64,000 nt of DNA from Xenophilus sp. E41 (GCF_003671765.1 NZ_QPIB01000007.1:62001-126000); one strand, 5' to 3'. Positions 46,020 through 57,157 are shown, numbered from the stretch's first letter. Numbers and translations: made by a program. The notes: generated by a model not told the origin, from the sequence alone.

Positions 46020-47447
46020 GTGACTTCCCCCTCGGCGCCCGCCGCTTCCGGCCTCGTGGTGCTTCATCTGGGCCTGGGCTCCTTCCACCGGGCACACCAG
46101 GCCGTGTACCTGCAGGCGCTGCGCAACATGGGCGACCTGCAGTGGTCGCTGGCCGGCACCAACCTGCGGCCCGACATGGCGGATGTGCTCACGGCGCTGC
46201 AGGCGCAAGGCGGCGCCTACACGCTCGAGACCGTGTCGCCGGCGGGCGAATACCGCTACGAGCGCATCGAGTCGATCCGCGAGGTGATCCCCTACGTGCC
46301 CGGCCTCGCGGCCATGGTGGCGCGCGGTGCCGACCCGGCCACGCGCATCGTCTCCTTCACCGTGACCGAGGCGGGCTATTACCTGGACAGCGAGCACCGG
46401 CTCGACCTGGGCTTCGCCGACCTCGCGGCGGACATCGAGCGGGTGCGCCGCGGCGAGGCCGGTGAGACGGTCTACGGCGCCGTCACGGCCATCCTGCGCG
46501 CGCGCATGGCGGCGAATGCCGGGCCCGTCACGCTGCTCAACTGCGACAACCTGCGCCACAACGGCGAGCGCTTCCGGGCCGGGTTGCTGGAGTTCATCGA
46601 CCGCATCGGCGATGCGCCCCTCTCGGCCTGGACGCAGGCGAACACGACCTGCCCCAACGCGATGGTCGACCGCATCACGCCGAGGCCGCCTGCCGAGCTG
46701 CGCGAGCGCGTACGCCAGGCGACCGGCTGGGACGACGCGGCACCCGTGACCGGCGAGAGCTTCATCCAGTGGGTGATCGAGGACGACTTCATCGCCGGCC
46801 GCCCGGCCTGGGAGAAAGTCGGCGTCGAGCTGGTCGAGTCCGTGCAGCCTTACGAAGAAGCGAAGATCCGCATCCTCAACGCCAGCCACAGCTGCATCGC
46901 CTGGGCCGGCACGCTGCTGGGCCTGCAGTTCATCCACGAGGGCACGCTCACGCCTTCGATCCGCCGGATGGCTTTCGACTACGTCACCGACGACGTGATT
47001 CCGTGCCTGGGCAGGCCCGGCGAACCCAGCCCGGTCGATCTGCCGCGCTACCGCGACGTGGTGCTCGAGCGCTTCTCCAACCCGGCCATCCGCGACACCA
47101 ACCAGCGGGTGGCGGCCGACGGCTTCTCGAAGATTCCCGGCTTCATCGCGCCCACGGTGCGCGAGCGCCTGGCCGCAGGTGCAGGCATCGACAGCGTGGC
47201 GATGCTGCCCGCGCTGTTCCTGGCCTTCCTGCAGCGCTGGCACCGTGGCGAGCTGCCCTACACCTACCAGGACCAGGGCATGGACCCGACCGTCGCCTAC
47301 GCCATCTGCGACGCGGCCGACCCGGTCGCCGCGCTGTGCGTCGACGCCGGACTTTGGGGCGAACTCGCCGGGGATGCGCGTTTGATCTCGGCCGTGCGCC
47401 GCGCGGCCCGCCGCGTGGCGGTGTTCGAGGCGCATCGAGGGCGATGA
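46020..47447 (+). CDS. mtlK: Mannitol dehydrogenase family protein
   Basis: A 475-aa polyol-specific long-chain dehydrogenase that oxidises mannitol (or a close polyol) to fructose with NAD+. Visible are the N-terminal Rossmann region (LGLGSFHRAHQAVYL), the FTVTEAGYY segment, and the catalytic K-x4-N-x2-H pattern in KIRILNASHSCIAWAG. Length matches bacterial mannitol 2-dehydrogenases. It starts with GTG at 46020, preceded by CGGAGAG, and its stop overlaps the sugar kinase start (ATGA). The symbol is by analogy with the Pseudomonas/Rhodobacter clusters. Confidence 0.9.
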   Translation: MTSPSAPAASGLVVLHLGLGSFHRAHQAVYLQALRNMGDLQWSLAGTNLRPDMADVLTALQAQGGAYTLETVSPAGEYRYERIESIREVIPYVPGLAAMVARGADPATRIVSFTVTEAGYYLDSEHRLDLGFADLAADIERVRRGEAGETVYGAVTAILRARMAANAGPVTLLNCDNLRHNGERFRAGLLEFIDRIGDAPLSAWTQANTTCPNAMVDRITPRPPAELRERVRQATGWDDAAPVTGESFIQWVIEDDFIAGRPAWEKVGVELVESVQPYEEAKIRILNASHSCIAWAGTLLGLQFIHEGTLTPSIRRMAFDYVTDDVIPCLGRPGEPSPVDLPRYRDVVLERFSNPAIRDTNQRVAADGFSKIPGFIAPTVRERLAAGAGIDSVAMLPALFLAFLQRWHRGELPYTYQDQGMDPTVAYAICDAADPVAALCVDAGLWGELAGDARLISAVRRAARRVAVFEAHRGR

Positions 47448-48394
47448 GCGCGGAGGCAAGGATGCGCATCGTCTTCGTTGGCGAGTCGCTGATCGACTTC
47501 ACGGCCGCCGGTGCCCTGGCCTTCCAGGGCCACGTCGGCGGTGCCCTGGCCAACAGTGCGGTGGCCGCGGCCCGGCTGGGGATGCCCACGGGCTTCGTCA
47601 CGCAACTGTCGACCGACCTGTTCGGCGAGCGGCTGCTGGAGCGCTTCACCCGCGACGGCATCGACACACGCTTCGTCCTGCGCAGCGATGCGCCGAGCAC
47701 GCTGGCCTTCGTCGAGCGCACGCCGACCAGCAACCGCTACGCCTTCTACATGCAGGGCACGGCCGATACGCTGTGGGCACCGGCGGAACTGCCCGAGCTG
47801 CCCGACAGCTGCCGCTGGCTGCACTTCGGCTCCATCTCGCTGCTGCACGACCCGGCCGGGACGCGCATCGGCGAATTCGCCATGGCGCAGCGCGGGCGCC
47901 GGCTGGTGCTCTTCGACCCGAACGCGCGGCCCAGCCTCATCCGGGACCCCGTCGACTGGCGCCGGCGCTGCGGCCGCTGGCTGGCCGCGTCCGACCTGGT
48001 GAAGATGAGCGACGAGGACGCGCAGATGCTCGCGCCGGGCCGGCCCCTGGCCGACGTGGCGGTGGACTGCCTGCGTTACGGGCCGCAGGCGGTGGTCATC
48101 ACGCGCGGGGCCGAGGGTGCGACGCTGTACCGGGCCGGCGCCGAGCCCATCGAGGTGACGCCGCCGCCCACGCGGGTGGTCGACACCATCGGCGCGGGCG
48201 ACACCTTCGCGGCGGGGCTGACCGTGGCCCTGCTGGAGCACGGCGTGGAAAGCGCCGAGGCCCTGGCGTCGCTGCCCACGGCGCAGTGGTTGCAGGTGCT
48301 GCGATTCTCCGCTGCGGCGGCGGCCATCAACTGCATGCGCGAAGGCGCCGATCCGCCGCGCCGCGGCGAGGTCGACGCGCTGCTCGCGTCCTGA
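47444..48394 (+). CDS. PfkB-family carbohydrate kinase (fructokinase-like)
   Basis: A 316-aa ribokinase-fold sugar kinase. The N-terminal glycine-rich GGALANSAVAAARLG signature, the DPNARPSLI-like FDPNARPSL strand, and the C-terminal catalytic motif VVDTIGAGDTFAAGL with the general-base Asp are present. In this context it probably phosphorylates fructose formed by the neighbouring polyol dehydrogenases. The start overlaps the previous stop by 4 bp. Confidence 0.92.
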   Translation: MSAEARMRIVFVGESLIDFTAAGALAFQGHVGGALANSAVAAARLGMPTGFVTQLSTDLFGERLLERFTRDGIDTRFVLRSDAPSTLAFVERTPTSNRYAFYMQGTADTLWAPAELPELPDSCRWLHFGSISLLHDPAGTRIGEFAMAQRGRRLVLFDPNARPSLIRDPVDWRRRCGRWLAASDLVKMSDEDAQMLAPGRPLADVAVDCLRYGPQAVVITRGAEGATLYRAGAEPIEVTPPPTRVVDTIGAGDTFAAGLTVALLEHGVESAEALASLPTAQWLQVLRFSAAAAAINCMREGADPPRRGEVDALLAS

Positions 48395-48417
48395 ACGCAT
48401 CGAAGCTGCACGGCCCC

Positions 48418-49086
48418 ATGACTGCGGACTTCCACCTCTACCTCGACAGCGCCGACCTCGGCGAGCTGCGTGCCTGCCTGCCGCACCCGGTGGTGCACGG
48501 CGTGACCACCAATCCCACGCTGCTGCGGCGCGCGGGCGTCTCGCGCCGCGAGCTGCCGGCGTTGTTGCACGAGTGCCTGGCGCTCGGCGCGCGGCAGGTG
48601 CAGGCCCAGGTCCAGGCGGCGGACGCACAGGGGATGCTGGACGACGCGCACCGCCTGCTGGCCGACTTCGGGCCCGGTCAACTGGTGGTGAAGATCCCCG
48701 CCACGCGCGAAGGGCTGCGTGCAGGCGCCCAGCTCGGTGCGGCCGGTCATCCCGTGACCTACACCGCGGTCTATGCGCCCGAACAGGCCCACTTCGCCGC
48801 CACGCTCGGGGCCGCCTATGCAGCGCCCTACCTGGGCCGGCTGGAGGACAGCGGCATCGACGGCCTGGCACTCGTCGCGCACATGCAGTCGCTTGTCGTG
48901 CGGACCGGTGCGCCGACGCGCCTGCTGGTGGCCAGCGTGCGCTCGCGCGAGGCCTACCTCGCGCTGCTGGCGCTGGGCGTGGGCGCCGTCACCATCCCGC
49001 CGCGGCTCCTGCCCGAGCTGCTCGACCACCCCGCCACGCTGGAGGCCGAGCGCGGCTTCCTCGCCGATGCGCAGGCCCTGGCCTGA
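48418..49086 (+). CDS. Fructose-6-phosphate aldolase/transaldolase-like protein
   Basis: A 222-aa small transaldolase-family protein resembling FSA/TalC: LYLDSADLGELRACLP, HGVTTNPTLLRRAG, the Schiff-base Lys92 in LVVKIPATREGL, and TYTAVYAPEQAHFAATLGAA with APYLGRLEDSGIDGL. FSA-type enzymes cleave fructose 6-phosphate or form C-C bonds from dihydroxyacetone; plain transaldolase activity is the alternative. It is distinct from the full-length Tal at 21113. It lies 23 bp after the kinase gene and 16 bp before the SDR gene. Confidence 0.85.
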   Translation: MTADFHLYLDSADLGELRACLPHPVVHGVTTNPTLLRRAGVSRRELPALLHECLALGARQVQAQVQAADAQGMLDDAHRLLADFGPGQLVVKIPATREGLRAGAQLGAAGHPVTYTAVYAPEQAHFAATLGAAYAAPYLGRLEDSGIDGLALVAHMQSLVVRTGAPTRLLVASVRSREAYLALLALGVGAVTIPPRLLPELLDHPATLEAERGFLADAQALA

Positions 49087-49102
49087 ACCCGAAGGAGACC
49101 CC

Positions 49103-49891
49103 ATGAGCTCACGACTCGCGAATCGCCACGTCCTGATCACCGGTGGCGGCGGCGGCATCGGCCTGGCGATGGCGCAGGGCTGCCTGGCCGAGGGCGCGCG
49201 CTGCAGCCTGGTCGACCGCGCCGCCGACATCCCGGCCGCCGTGCAGGCGGTGCAGCACGCGCACCCCGACGCGCTGGCCTACATCGCCGCCGACATCACC
49301 CGCGGCAGCGACATCGCGCGACTGCTCGACGCCGCCGTGGCACGCTTCGGCCCGGTGCACACGCTGGTCAACAACGCGGCCGTGTTCGACCTCGCGCCGC
49401 TGCTCGAGAGCGACGAGGCCTCCTTCGACCGGCTGTTCGCGGTCAACGTCAAGGGCCTGTTCTTCGTCATGCAGGCGGTGCTGCGGCACATGGTCGAGGC
49501 GGGCACCGAGGGCGCCTCGGTGATCAACCTGGCGTCGCAGGCGGGCCGCCGGGGCGAGGCGCTGGTGTCGCACTACTGCGCCACCAAGGCGGCCGTGATC
49601 AGCTACACGCAGAGCGCGGCGCTGGCGATGGCACCGCACGGCATCCGCGTCAACGCGATCTCGCCCGGCGTGGTCGACACGCCGATGTGGGACCAGGTCG
49701 ACGGCCTGTTCGCGCGGCACGAGCATCTGCAGCCCGGCGAGAAGAAGCGGCAGGTCGGCCTGGCGGTGCCGCTGGGCCGCATGGGCCGTCCCGACGACCT
49801 GGGCGGTGCCTGCGTGTTCCTGGCCAGCGACGAGGCCCGCTACATCACGGCGCAGACGCTCAACGTCGACGGTGGCAACGTCATGAGCTAA
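49103..49891 (+). CDS. Short-chain dehydrogenase, sorbitol (L-iditol) dehydrogenase-like
   Basis: A 262-aa classical SDR: cofactor motif ITGGGGGIGLAMAQG, NNAAV after the fourth strand (TLVNNAAVFDL), catalytic Ser in INLASQAGRRG, Tyr and Lys in SHYCATKAAVISYTQ, and the terminal TLNVDGGNVMS. Next to a polyol ABC importer and a mannitol dehydrogenase this matches SmoS-type sorbitol dehydrogenase, which yields fructose; galactitol dehydrogenase is an alternative. AAGGAG precedes the start. Confidence 0.9.
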   Translation: MSSRLANRHVLITGGGGGIGLAMAQGCLAEGARCSLVDRAADIPAAVQAVQHAHPDALAYIAADITRGSDIARLLDAAVARFGPVHTLVNNAAVFDLAPLLESDEASFDRLFAVNVKGLFFVMQAVLRHMVEAGTEGASVINLASQAGRRGEALVSHYCATKAAVISYTQSAALAMAPHGIRVNAISPGVVDTPMWDQVDGLFARHEHLQPGEKKRQVGLAVPLGRMGRPDDLGGACVFLASDEARYITAQTLNVDGGNVMS

Positions 49892-49910
49892 GGTGCGAGC
49901 GTTGCCGCCG

Positions 49911-50894
49911 ATGACGATGATCCCGACTGCCATGAACCCCTCCACGAGCGAACGCACCGCCCGGCCGGCCCGTGTGGCACGGCCCCGCCAGCGCCAGCCC
50001 GAGCTGGAGCGCGACTTCACCCGCTCGCCGGCGCTGGGCTACGAAGCCTCCGAGGAAACCGGACTGGTGCGCTGCCTGGCGCACGGCTATCCCACGCCCC
50101 TGGCGCGCTGGCACTTCCACGACGAGTACGAGCTGCACCTGATCACCGCCACCTCGGGCAAGGCCTTCATCGGAGACTGGATCGGCCCCTTCGAGCCGGG
50201 GCACCTGGTGCTGTGCGGCCCGCGCCTGCCGCACAACTGGATCTCCTTCGACGTGGGCAACGGCGGCGTCGCCGAGCGCGACCTGGTGATCCAGTTCCGC
50301 CACGAGCCGCTGCAGCAGGCGTCCGAAGACATCCCCGAGCTGCGGGACGTGATGCAGTTGCTCGAGCGCGCGCGCCGCGGGGTGGAGTTCTTCGGCCTGT
50401 CCGATCGCGCGCGTGCGCACTGGGACCAGATCAAGGCCACGCGCGGCATGCGGCGCTTCGGCCACTTCTGCGAGTTCATGGCCGATCTGGCCCAGTGCCC
50501 CGACTACCGCCTGCTCTCCACCGTGCAGATCCAGGGCGCCGAGGGCGACGCCGAGGTCGACCAGATCAACCGCATCGTCAACCGCATCACCGGCAACGTC
50601 GCCGAGCCCATCAGCGCGGGCGACGTGGCGGCTGAGCTGGGCATGAGCGAGTCGCGCTTCTCGCGCTTCTTCCGCCGTTCCACCGGCAACAGCTTCACCG
50701 ACTTCGTCAACCGCGTGCGCATCAACAGTGCCTGCCACCTGCTGATGCAGACCGACCACTACGTGACCGACATCTGCTACCAGGTCGGCTTCAACAACGT
50801 GGCGAACTTCAACCGGCGCTTCCTCGAGATCAAGGGCATGACGCCGACCGAGTTCCGGCGCCAGGCCGACCACCGTTTCGGCGGAAGCCACTGA
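49911..50894 (+). CDS. AraC-family transcriptional regulator
   Basis: About 327 aa. An N-terminal cupin-like sensor domain (ARWHFHDEYELHLITATSGK, FEPGHLVLCGPRLPHNW) is followed by two C-terminal helix-turn-helix motifs (DVAAELGMSESRFSRFFRR and VTDICYQVGFNNVANFNRRF). Such proteins usually activate the adjacent sugar operon, here the polyol genes, when the sugar binds. The start is uncertain: ATG codons at 49911, 49917 and 49932 and a GTG at 49893 are all in frame without a strong ribosome binding site; conserved sequence begins well after all of them. It directly follows the SDR gene. Confidence 0.9.
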   Translation: MTMIPTAMNPSTSERTARPARVARPRQRQPELERDFTRSPALGYEASEETGLVRCLAHGYPTPLARWHFHDEYELHLITATSGKAFIGDWIGPFEPGHLVLCGPRLPHNWISFDVGNGGVAERDLVIQFRHEPLQQASEDIPELRDVMQLLERARRGVEFFGLSDRARAHWDQIKATRGMRRFGHFCEFMADLAQCPDYRLLSTVQIQGAEGDAEVDQINRIVNRITGNVAEPISAGDVAAELGMSESRFSRFFRRSTGNSFTDFVNRVRINSACHLLMQTDHYVTDICYQVGFNNVANFNRRFLEIKGMTPTEFRRQADHRFGGSH

Positions 50895-50915
50895 ACGGCG
50901 GCCGCGGCGCGCTTT

Positions 50916-50978
50916 GCTGCGGAATTGATAGCTGGCGGCGCAGGCAGGGCGGGCGCCGTGGCCACTTTTTGCTTGAAA
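50916..50978 (-). repeat. 63-bp dispersed repeat, intergenic copy
   Basis: Read on the minus strand it starts TTTCAAG and ends in GCTATCAATTCCGCAGC. It fills most of the gap between the AraC gene and xylB, ending 10 nt before the xylB start. Confidence 0.7.
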
Positions 50979-50988
50979 GATCAAAGCG

Positions 50989-52455
50989 ATGTACCTCGGA
51001 CTGGACCTCGGCACTTCGGCGCTCAAGGCGCTGCTGCTGGCTGACGACCACCGCATCGTCGGCACGGCCGGCGCGGCACTCAGCGTGAGCCGGCCGCGGC
51101 CGCTGTGGTCGGAGCAGCACCCCGACCAGTGGGCGCAAGCGCTGGAGTCCGTCATGGCCACGCTGCGCGCGCGGCACGCCGACGCGTTGGCGCAGGTGCG
51201 TGCGATTGGCCTGTCGGGCCAGATGCACGGTGCCGTGCTGCTCGACGCCGACCACGCCGTGCTGCGCCCCGCCATCCTGTGGAACGACGGCCGCAGCGCA
51301 GCCGAGTGCGAGCAACTCACCCGCACCGTGCCTCGTCTTGCGCAGATCGCCGGCAACCTGGCGATGCCCGGCTTCACCGCGCCCAAGCTGCTGTGGGTGC
51401 GCACCCATGAGCCCGAGCTCTTCGGACGCACGGCGCGCGTGCTGCTGCCCAAGGACTGGCTGCGCCTCCAGCTGAGCGGCGAGGCGGTGAGCGAGATGTC
51501 CGATGCCTCGGGCACGCTCTGGCTCGACGTCGGCCGGCGCGACTGGTCCGACGAACTGCTCGCCGCTACCGGCCTCACGCGTGACCACATGCCGCGCCTG
51601 GTCGAAGGCAGCGCGGTGTCGGTGATGCTCGAGCCCGAGCTCGCCGCACGCTGGGGCCTCGGTACGGCACACGGGCAGGGCGTCGCGATCGCCGGTGGTG
51701 GTGGCGACAACGCGGCCAGCGCCGTGGGCATGGGTATCGTGCAGTCCGGGCAGGGCTTCGTCTCGCTCGGCACCTCGGGCGTCATCTTCATCGCCGGGTC
51801 GCGCTTCGAGCCCAAGCCCGCGCAGGCGGTGCATGCCTTCTGCCATGCGCTGCCGGGCCGCTGGCACCAGATGTCGGTCATGCTCTCGGCCGCCAGCGCC
51901 GTGAGCTGGGCCGTTGGCGCCTTCGGCTTCGCCGACGAGGCGGCACTGCTCGCGGCCGCGGCAACGCTCGACGCCGGCGCGCGTGGCCGTGCGCCGCTGT
52001 TCCTGCCCTACCTGTCGGGCGAGCGCTCGCCGCACAACGACGCGGATGCGCAGGGCGTCCTCTTCGGCCTCACGCAGGCGCATGGCCCGGCCGACATCGC
52101 CTACGCAGTCGTCGAAGGCGTGAGCTTCGGACTGCGCGACGGCCTCGACACCTTGAACAAGCCGGCAGGTGCACTGGCGCTGGTGGGCGGCGGCGCGCGC
52201 AGTGCGTGGTGGTCGCAGCTGCTGGCCGACATCCTGGAGGTGCCGCTCACGCTGGGCGAGGGCGGCGAAGCCGGTGGGGCGCTGGGTGCGGCGCGGCTGG
52301 CCTGGCTGGCCGATGGCGGCACGGTGGAGGCCGTGTGCACCGCGCCCGCCGTGCGCCAGCGTTTCGAGCCCAACGTCGCCGCAGCGTCGGCGCACCGCGC
52401 GCGCCATGCGCGCTTCCAGGCGCTGTACCCGGTGCTGCGCGTGCACTTTCAATGA
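50989..52455 (+). CDS. xylB: Xylulokinase
   Basis: A 488-aa FGGY-family kinase that phosphorylates D-xylulose (product of polyol or xylose oxidation). It opens MYLGLDLGTSALKALLL and includes GLSGQMHGAVLLD, LWNDGRSAAECEQL, LPKDWLRLQLSGE, GGGGDNAASAVGMGIV and the C-terminal FLPYLSGERSPHND and LVGGGARSAWWSQ, as in XylB. It is the end of the polyol cluster and suggests arabitol/xylitol as additional substrates. Its last codons and stop (VHFQ) fall inside a 63-bp repeat copy. Confidence 0.94.
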   Translation: MYLGLDLGTSALKALLLADDHRIVGTAGAALSVSRPRPLWSEQHPDQWAQALESVMATLRARHADALAQVRAIGLSGQMHGAVLLDADHAVLRPAILWNDGRSAAECEQLTRTVPRLAQIAGNLAMPGFTAPKLLWVRTHEPELFGRTARVLLPKDWLRLQLSGEAVSEMSDASGTLWLDVGRRDWSDELLAATGLTRDHMPRLVEGSAVSVMLEPELAARWGLGTAHGQGVAIAGGGGDNAASAVGMGIVQSGQGFVSLGTSGVIFIAGSRFEPKPAQAVHAFCHALPGRWHQMSVMLSAASAVSWAVGAFGFADEAALLAAAATLDAGARGRAPLFLPYLSGERSPHNDADAQGVLFGLTQAHGPADIAYAVVEGVSFGLRDGLDTLNKPAGALALVGGGARSAWWSQLLADILEVPLTLGEGGEAGGALGAARLAWLADGGTVEAVCTAPAVRQRFEPNVAAASAHRARHARFQALYPVLRVHFQ

Positions 52456-52509
52456 AAAAAGGCCCGTAGCGCCCGTCCTCTCGGCGCGAAAAGCTATCAA
52501 GAGGACAGC
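52447..52509 (+). repeat. 63-bp dispersed repeat overlapping the xylB stop
   Basis: It begins TTTCAAT, contains GTAGCGCCCGTC, and ends in GCTATCAAGAGGACAGC. The first nine bases include the final xylB codons and stop; the remainder is non-coding. The rest of the gap to groEL (52510-52609) shows no further recognisable element before the terminator. Confidence 0.65.
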
Positions 52510-52609
52510 ATCAAGACGCCATGATGGCGGGCTTGTGCCCGCCACTCGAGGGCCAGCGCGTCAGCGCGCCGCCCGCTCGCCGAAGCAGCGCGAAAGGCGA
52601 GCGCCCATG

Positions 52610-52638
52610 AAAAAAGCCGGGCTCTGCCCGGCTTTTTT
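52610..52638. terminator. Bidirectional Rho-independent terminator between xylB and groEL
   Basis: A perfect stem AAAAAAGCCGGGC/GCCCGGCTTTTTT with a TCT loop serves both convergent genes, with T-runs on both strands. Confidence 0.9.
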
Positions 52639-52688
52639 CTCTGGCTGAACGAACCACTCGAAGAGCAACGCTCTTCGAGTGAAGCGCA

Positions 52689-54359
<1,671 letters not shown>

Positions 54360-54374
54360 TCAGGGGTGAATGGA

Positions 54375-54665
54375 TTACTTCTCGACGACCGCGAACAGGT
54401 CGTCTTCCTTCATGACGAGCAACTCGTCGCCGTCGACCTTGACGGTCTGGCCCGAGTACTTGCCGAACAGCACGCGGTCACCGACCTTCACCGTGAGGGC
54501 CGAGAGCTCGCCCTTGTCATTGCGCTTGCCGGGACCCACGGCCAGCACTTCACCCTGGTCGGGCTTCTCGGCGGCGGCGTCGGGGATCACGATGCCCGAG
54601 GCGGTCTTGGTTTCGCTGTCAATGCGCTTGACGATCACGCGATCGGCCAAAGGACGAAGTTTCAT
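54375..54665 (-). CDS. groES: 10 kDa co-chaperonin GroES
   Basis: A 96-aa co-chaperonin forming the heptameric lid of Gro[18 protein letters not shown], the mobile loop [14 protein letters not shown], and [24 protein letters not shown] is upstream of the ATG at 54665; an in-frame start at 54746 would add a non-conserved leader. First gene of the groESL operon, with CIRCE 101 bp upstream. Confidence 0.98.
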   Translation of the reverse strand: MKLRPLADRVIVKRIDSETKTASGIVIPDAAAEKPDQGEVLAVGPGKRNDKGELSALTVKVGDRVLFGKYSGQTVKVDGDELLVMKEDDLFAVVEK

Positions 54666-54765
54666 TGCATCTCCTGGGATATGAGAAACGGGTTGGTTCT
54701 GTGAACGGCCGGGCCCGGAAGGACCGGTCGACCGTCCGGTCGACATGGGACCGCGCGATGTGTTG

Positions 54766-54792
54766 TTAGCACTCGATCCCAGTGAGTGCTAA
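54766..54792. promoter_or_regulatory. CIRCE element (HrcA operator)
   Basis: A perfect TTAGCACTC-N9-GAGTGCTAA inverted repeat, 101 bp upstream of groES. In many bacteria HrcA binds it to repress groESL in the absence of stress. Confidence 0.95.
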
Positions 54793-54794
54793 TC

Positions 54795-54820
54795 ATAAGG
54801 GGTTTTGGCGGCCTTTCAAG
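54795..54820 (-). promoter_or_regulatory. Sigma-32-type heat-shock promoter of groESL
   Basis: On the minus strand, -35 CTTGAAA (54820-54814), an 11-nt spacer and -10 CCCCTTAT (54802-54795) fit the RpoH consensus. Transcription would start within CIRCE. Confidence 0.8.
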
Positions 54821-54968
54821 AGCGTCTCCGCAACGCGATCGCGGAGCCGTCCGACAGCGCGGGGGCCGGCCATGGTGCTGCCGCCGGATGGCGCTCCGAT
54901 GACAGGGCTGGGGCAAATGCCCCCACCGCTTGGCGGCGAAGGGGCGTTCACATTGGGTTAATAAATAC

Positions 54969-54988
54969 AATGCGAATCACTCGCAATT
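54969..54988. promoter_or_regulatory. Fur-like box upstream of the TonB receptor
   Basis: AATGCGAATCACTCGCAATT is an imperfect palindrome with the spacing of a Fur box, 13 bp before the receptor start. It implies iron repression. The remaining groES-receptor gap (54821-54968) shows nothing else recognisable. Confidence 0.6.
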
Positions 54989-55000
54989 GACTCCCGCCTG

Positions 55001-57157
55001 ATGTCGCTCGTCCACACCCTGCCTTCGATCCCCGCCCGGCTCGCGGCATTGCCACTGCTCCTTGCGTCCATCTGCCTGGGCCTGGGCACCACCGCGCGGG
55101 CCCAGACACCCGAGGCGCCGGCCACCGGCGCCGCGGTGCCCACGCTGCCGGCCGTGCAGGTGGACGCCAGTGCGGAGCGGGAAACCGCCACCTCGCCCGT
55201 GATCGGCTACCGCGCGAAGAACGCCGCCACCGCCACCAAGACCGACACCCCGCTGGCCGAGACGCCGCAATCGGTGACGGTGGTCACGCGCGACCAGATG
55301 GTCGACCAGGGTGCGACCAACCTGCAGGATGCGCTCAACTACGCGGCGGGTGTGCGCTCCGATGCGTACGGCCTGGATTCGCGGTCCGATTCGGTGCGCA
55401 TCCGCGGCACGGAGCCGACCGTGTTTCTCGACGGCCTGCGGCAGGCCTACGGGTACTACACCAGCACGACGCGCACGGACCCCTTCACGCTCGAAAGGCT
55501 CGAAGTGCTGCGCGGTCCCTCGGGCATGCTCTTCGGTGCCGGCACGGCGGCCGGCGTGGTCAATATGGTGAGCAAGCGGCCGCTGTTTGAAACGCAGCGC
55601 GAAATCGGCGTGCAGTACGGCAGCTTCAACCGCCGCCAACTGCAGATCGACCTGAGCGGCCCGCTCGACGCCGAAGGCACCTTGGCCTACCGCCTCATCG
55701 CGCTGGGGCGCAAGTCGGGCACACAGGTCGACCACGTGCCCGACGACCGCGTGCTCCTGGCGCCTTCGCTCACCTGGCGGCCGACGGCCATGACCTCGCT
55801 CACCTTGCAGGGGCTCTACCAGAAGGACAAAAGCGGTAACACCTCGCAGTTCTTTCCCTGGGAGGGCACGCTGCTGCCCAACCCCAACGGTCAGCTGCCG
55901 CGCAACCGCTTCATCGGCGAGCCGGGCGACTACTACGACAGCCAGCGCAAGTCCTTCGGCTGGCTGTTCGAACACAAGTTCAATGACCAATGGGCGGCGC
56001 GCCAGAACTTCCGCGTTGCGCGCAACGTGAACGACAGCCTCTACCACTGGGGCGACTTCTACGGCAACGGCGTCGATGCCGGCCCGGGCGGCTGGGGCGC
56101 CGACCCGGTCTTCAAGCGCACGCTCGGCCGCTACACCTCCAACTCGCGCACCGAGCAGCAGATTACCCAGTTCGACAACCACGTCGAGGGCCGCTTCAGC
56201 ACCGGGGCGCTGCAGCACACGTTGCTCGTGGGCGCGGACTTCACGCGTTCGCGCGAACGCACCTGGACCGACTACTCGGGCTACAGCACGATCGACGCTT
56301 ACTACCCGGTCTACGGCAACGTGGCCGCAGGCGTGCGCACGCCCAACCCGAAGACGCGGCAGCGCCAGTCGGGCTTCTACCTGCAGGACCAGATGAAGCT
56401 CGGCCCGTGGATCGTCGTCGCGGGGCTGCGGCATGACCGCGCGGTGTCGAGCGCCGAAGGCAGTGAGTCCGACAAGGCGTCGGCCACCACCAAGCGCTTG
56501 GGGCTGATGTACGCCTTCGACTCGGGCTGGTCGCCCTACATCAGCTACGCGGAATCCTTCACCCCGCAATCGCCGGTCAACGGCCAGATCTTCAAGCCCC
56601 TGCGCGGCGAACAGTGGGAGGCGGGCGTCAAGTACGAGCCGGCGGGCCGCAGCCTGGCCTTCAGCGCCGCGGTGTACGACTTGAAGGAAAAGAACCAGGT
56701 GCAGCAGACCGGCCCCTACACCTACGACCAGCTCGGGCGCACGCGCACCCGCGGGGTCGAGCTCGAGGCCCGCGGCACCGTCGGCCGCGACCTGGACCTG
56801 ATCGCCCACTACAACTACACCGACCTCGATCCGCAGCTCGAGGGCCTGCCGCGCCACCAGGCCAGCGTCTGGGCCAAGTACCGCTTCGCCATCGCGGGCG
56901 TCAACGGCTTCTCGGCCGGTGCCGGCGTGCGCTACATGGGCGCTTTCCGCGACACCTCGTATGGCGGCTACGGGCCGCGGGTGCCCAGCGCGGCGCTGCT
57001 CGATCTGGTCTTCGCCTACGACACCGAGCGGTGGCGCTACGCCCTCAACATCAACAACGCGACCGACAAGAACTACTTCAGCACCTGCCTGGCCCGTGGC
57101 GACTGCTGGTGGGGCGCGCGCCGCAACGTGGTGGCCAGTGCCACCTACCGCTTCTGA
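55001..57157 (+). CDS. TonB-dependent siderophore receptor
   Basis: A 718-aa outer-membrane receptor of the FhuA/FpvA group. A signal peptide (LLLASICLGLGTTARAQ) is followed by an N-terminal plug domain (ETPQSVTVVTRDQMVDQG, LERLEVLRGPSGMLFG) and a 22-strand barrel ending in NVVASATYRF. The start at 55001 sits 13 bp after a Fur-like box. The next genes (PepSY protein and a small membrane protein) overlap or lie 30 nt downstream, a common partner set for siderophore utilisation. The siderophore is unknown. Confidence 0.93.
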   Translation: MSLVHTLPSIPARLAALPLLLASICLGLGTTARAQTPEAPATGAAVPTLPAVQVDASAERETATSPVIGYRAKNAATATKTDTPLAETPQSVTVVTRDQMVDQGATNLQDALNYAAGVRSDAYGLDSRSDSVRIRGTEPTVFLDGLRQAYGYYTSTTRTDPFTLERLEVLRGPSGMLFGAGTAAGVVNMVSKRPLFETQREIGVQYGSFNRRQLQIDLSGPLDAEGTLAYRLIALGRKSGTQVDHVPDDRVLLAPSLTWRPTAMTSLTLQGLYQKDKSGNTSQFFPWEGTLLPNPNGQLPRNRFIGEPGDYYDSQRKSFGWLFEHKFNDQWAARQNFRVARNVNDSLYHWGDFYGNGVDAGPGGWGADPVFKRTLGRYTSNSRTEQQITQFDNHVEGRFSTGALQHTLLVGADFTRSRERTWTDYSGYSTIDAYYPVYGNVAAGVRTPNPKTRQRQSGFYLQDQMKLGPWIVVAGLRHDRAVSSAEGSESDKASATTKRLGLMYAFDSGWSPYISYAESFTPQSPVNGQIFKPLRGEQWEAGVKYEPAGRSLAFSAAVYDLKEKNQVQQTGPYTYDQLGRTRTRGVELEARGTVGRDLDLIAHYNYTDLDPQLEGLPRHQASVWAKYRFAIAGVNGFSAGAGVRYMGAFRDTSYGGYGPRVPSAALLDLVFAYDTERWRYALNINNATDKNYFSTCLARGDCWWGARRNVVASATYRF

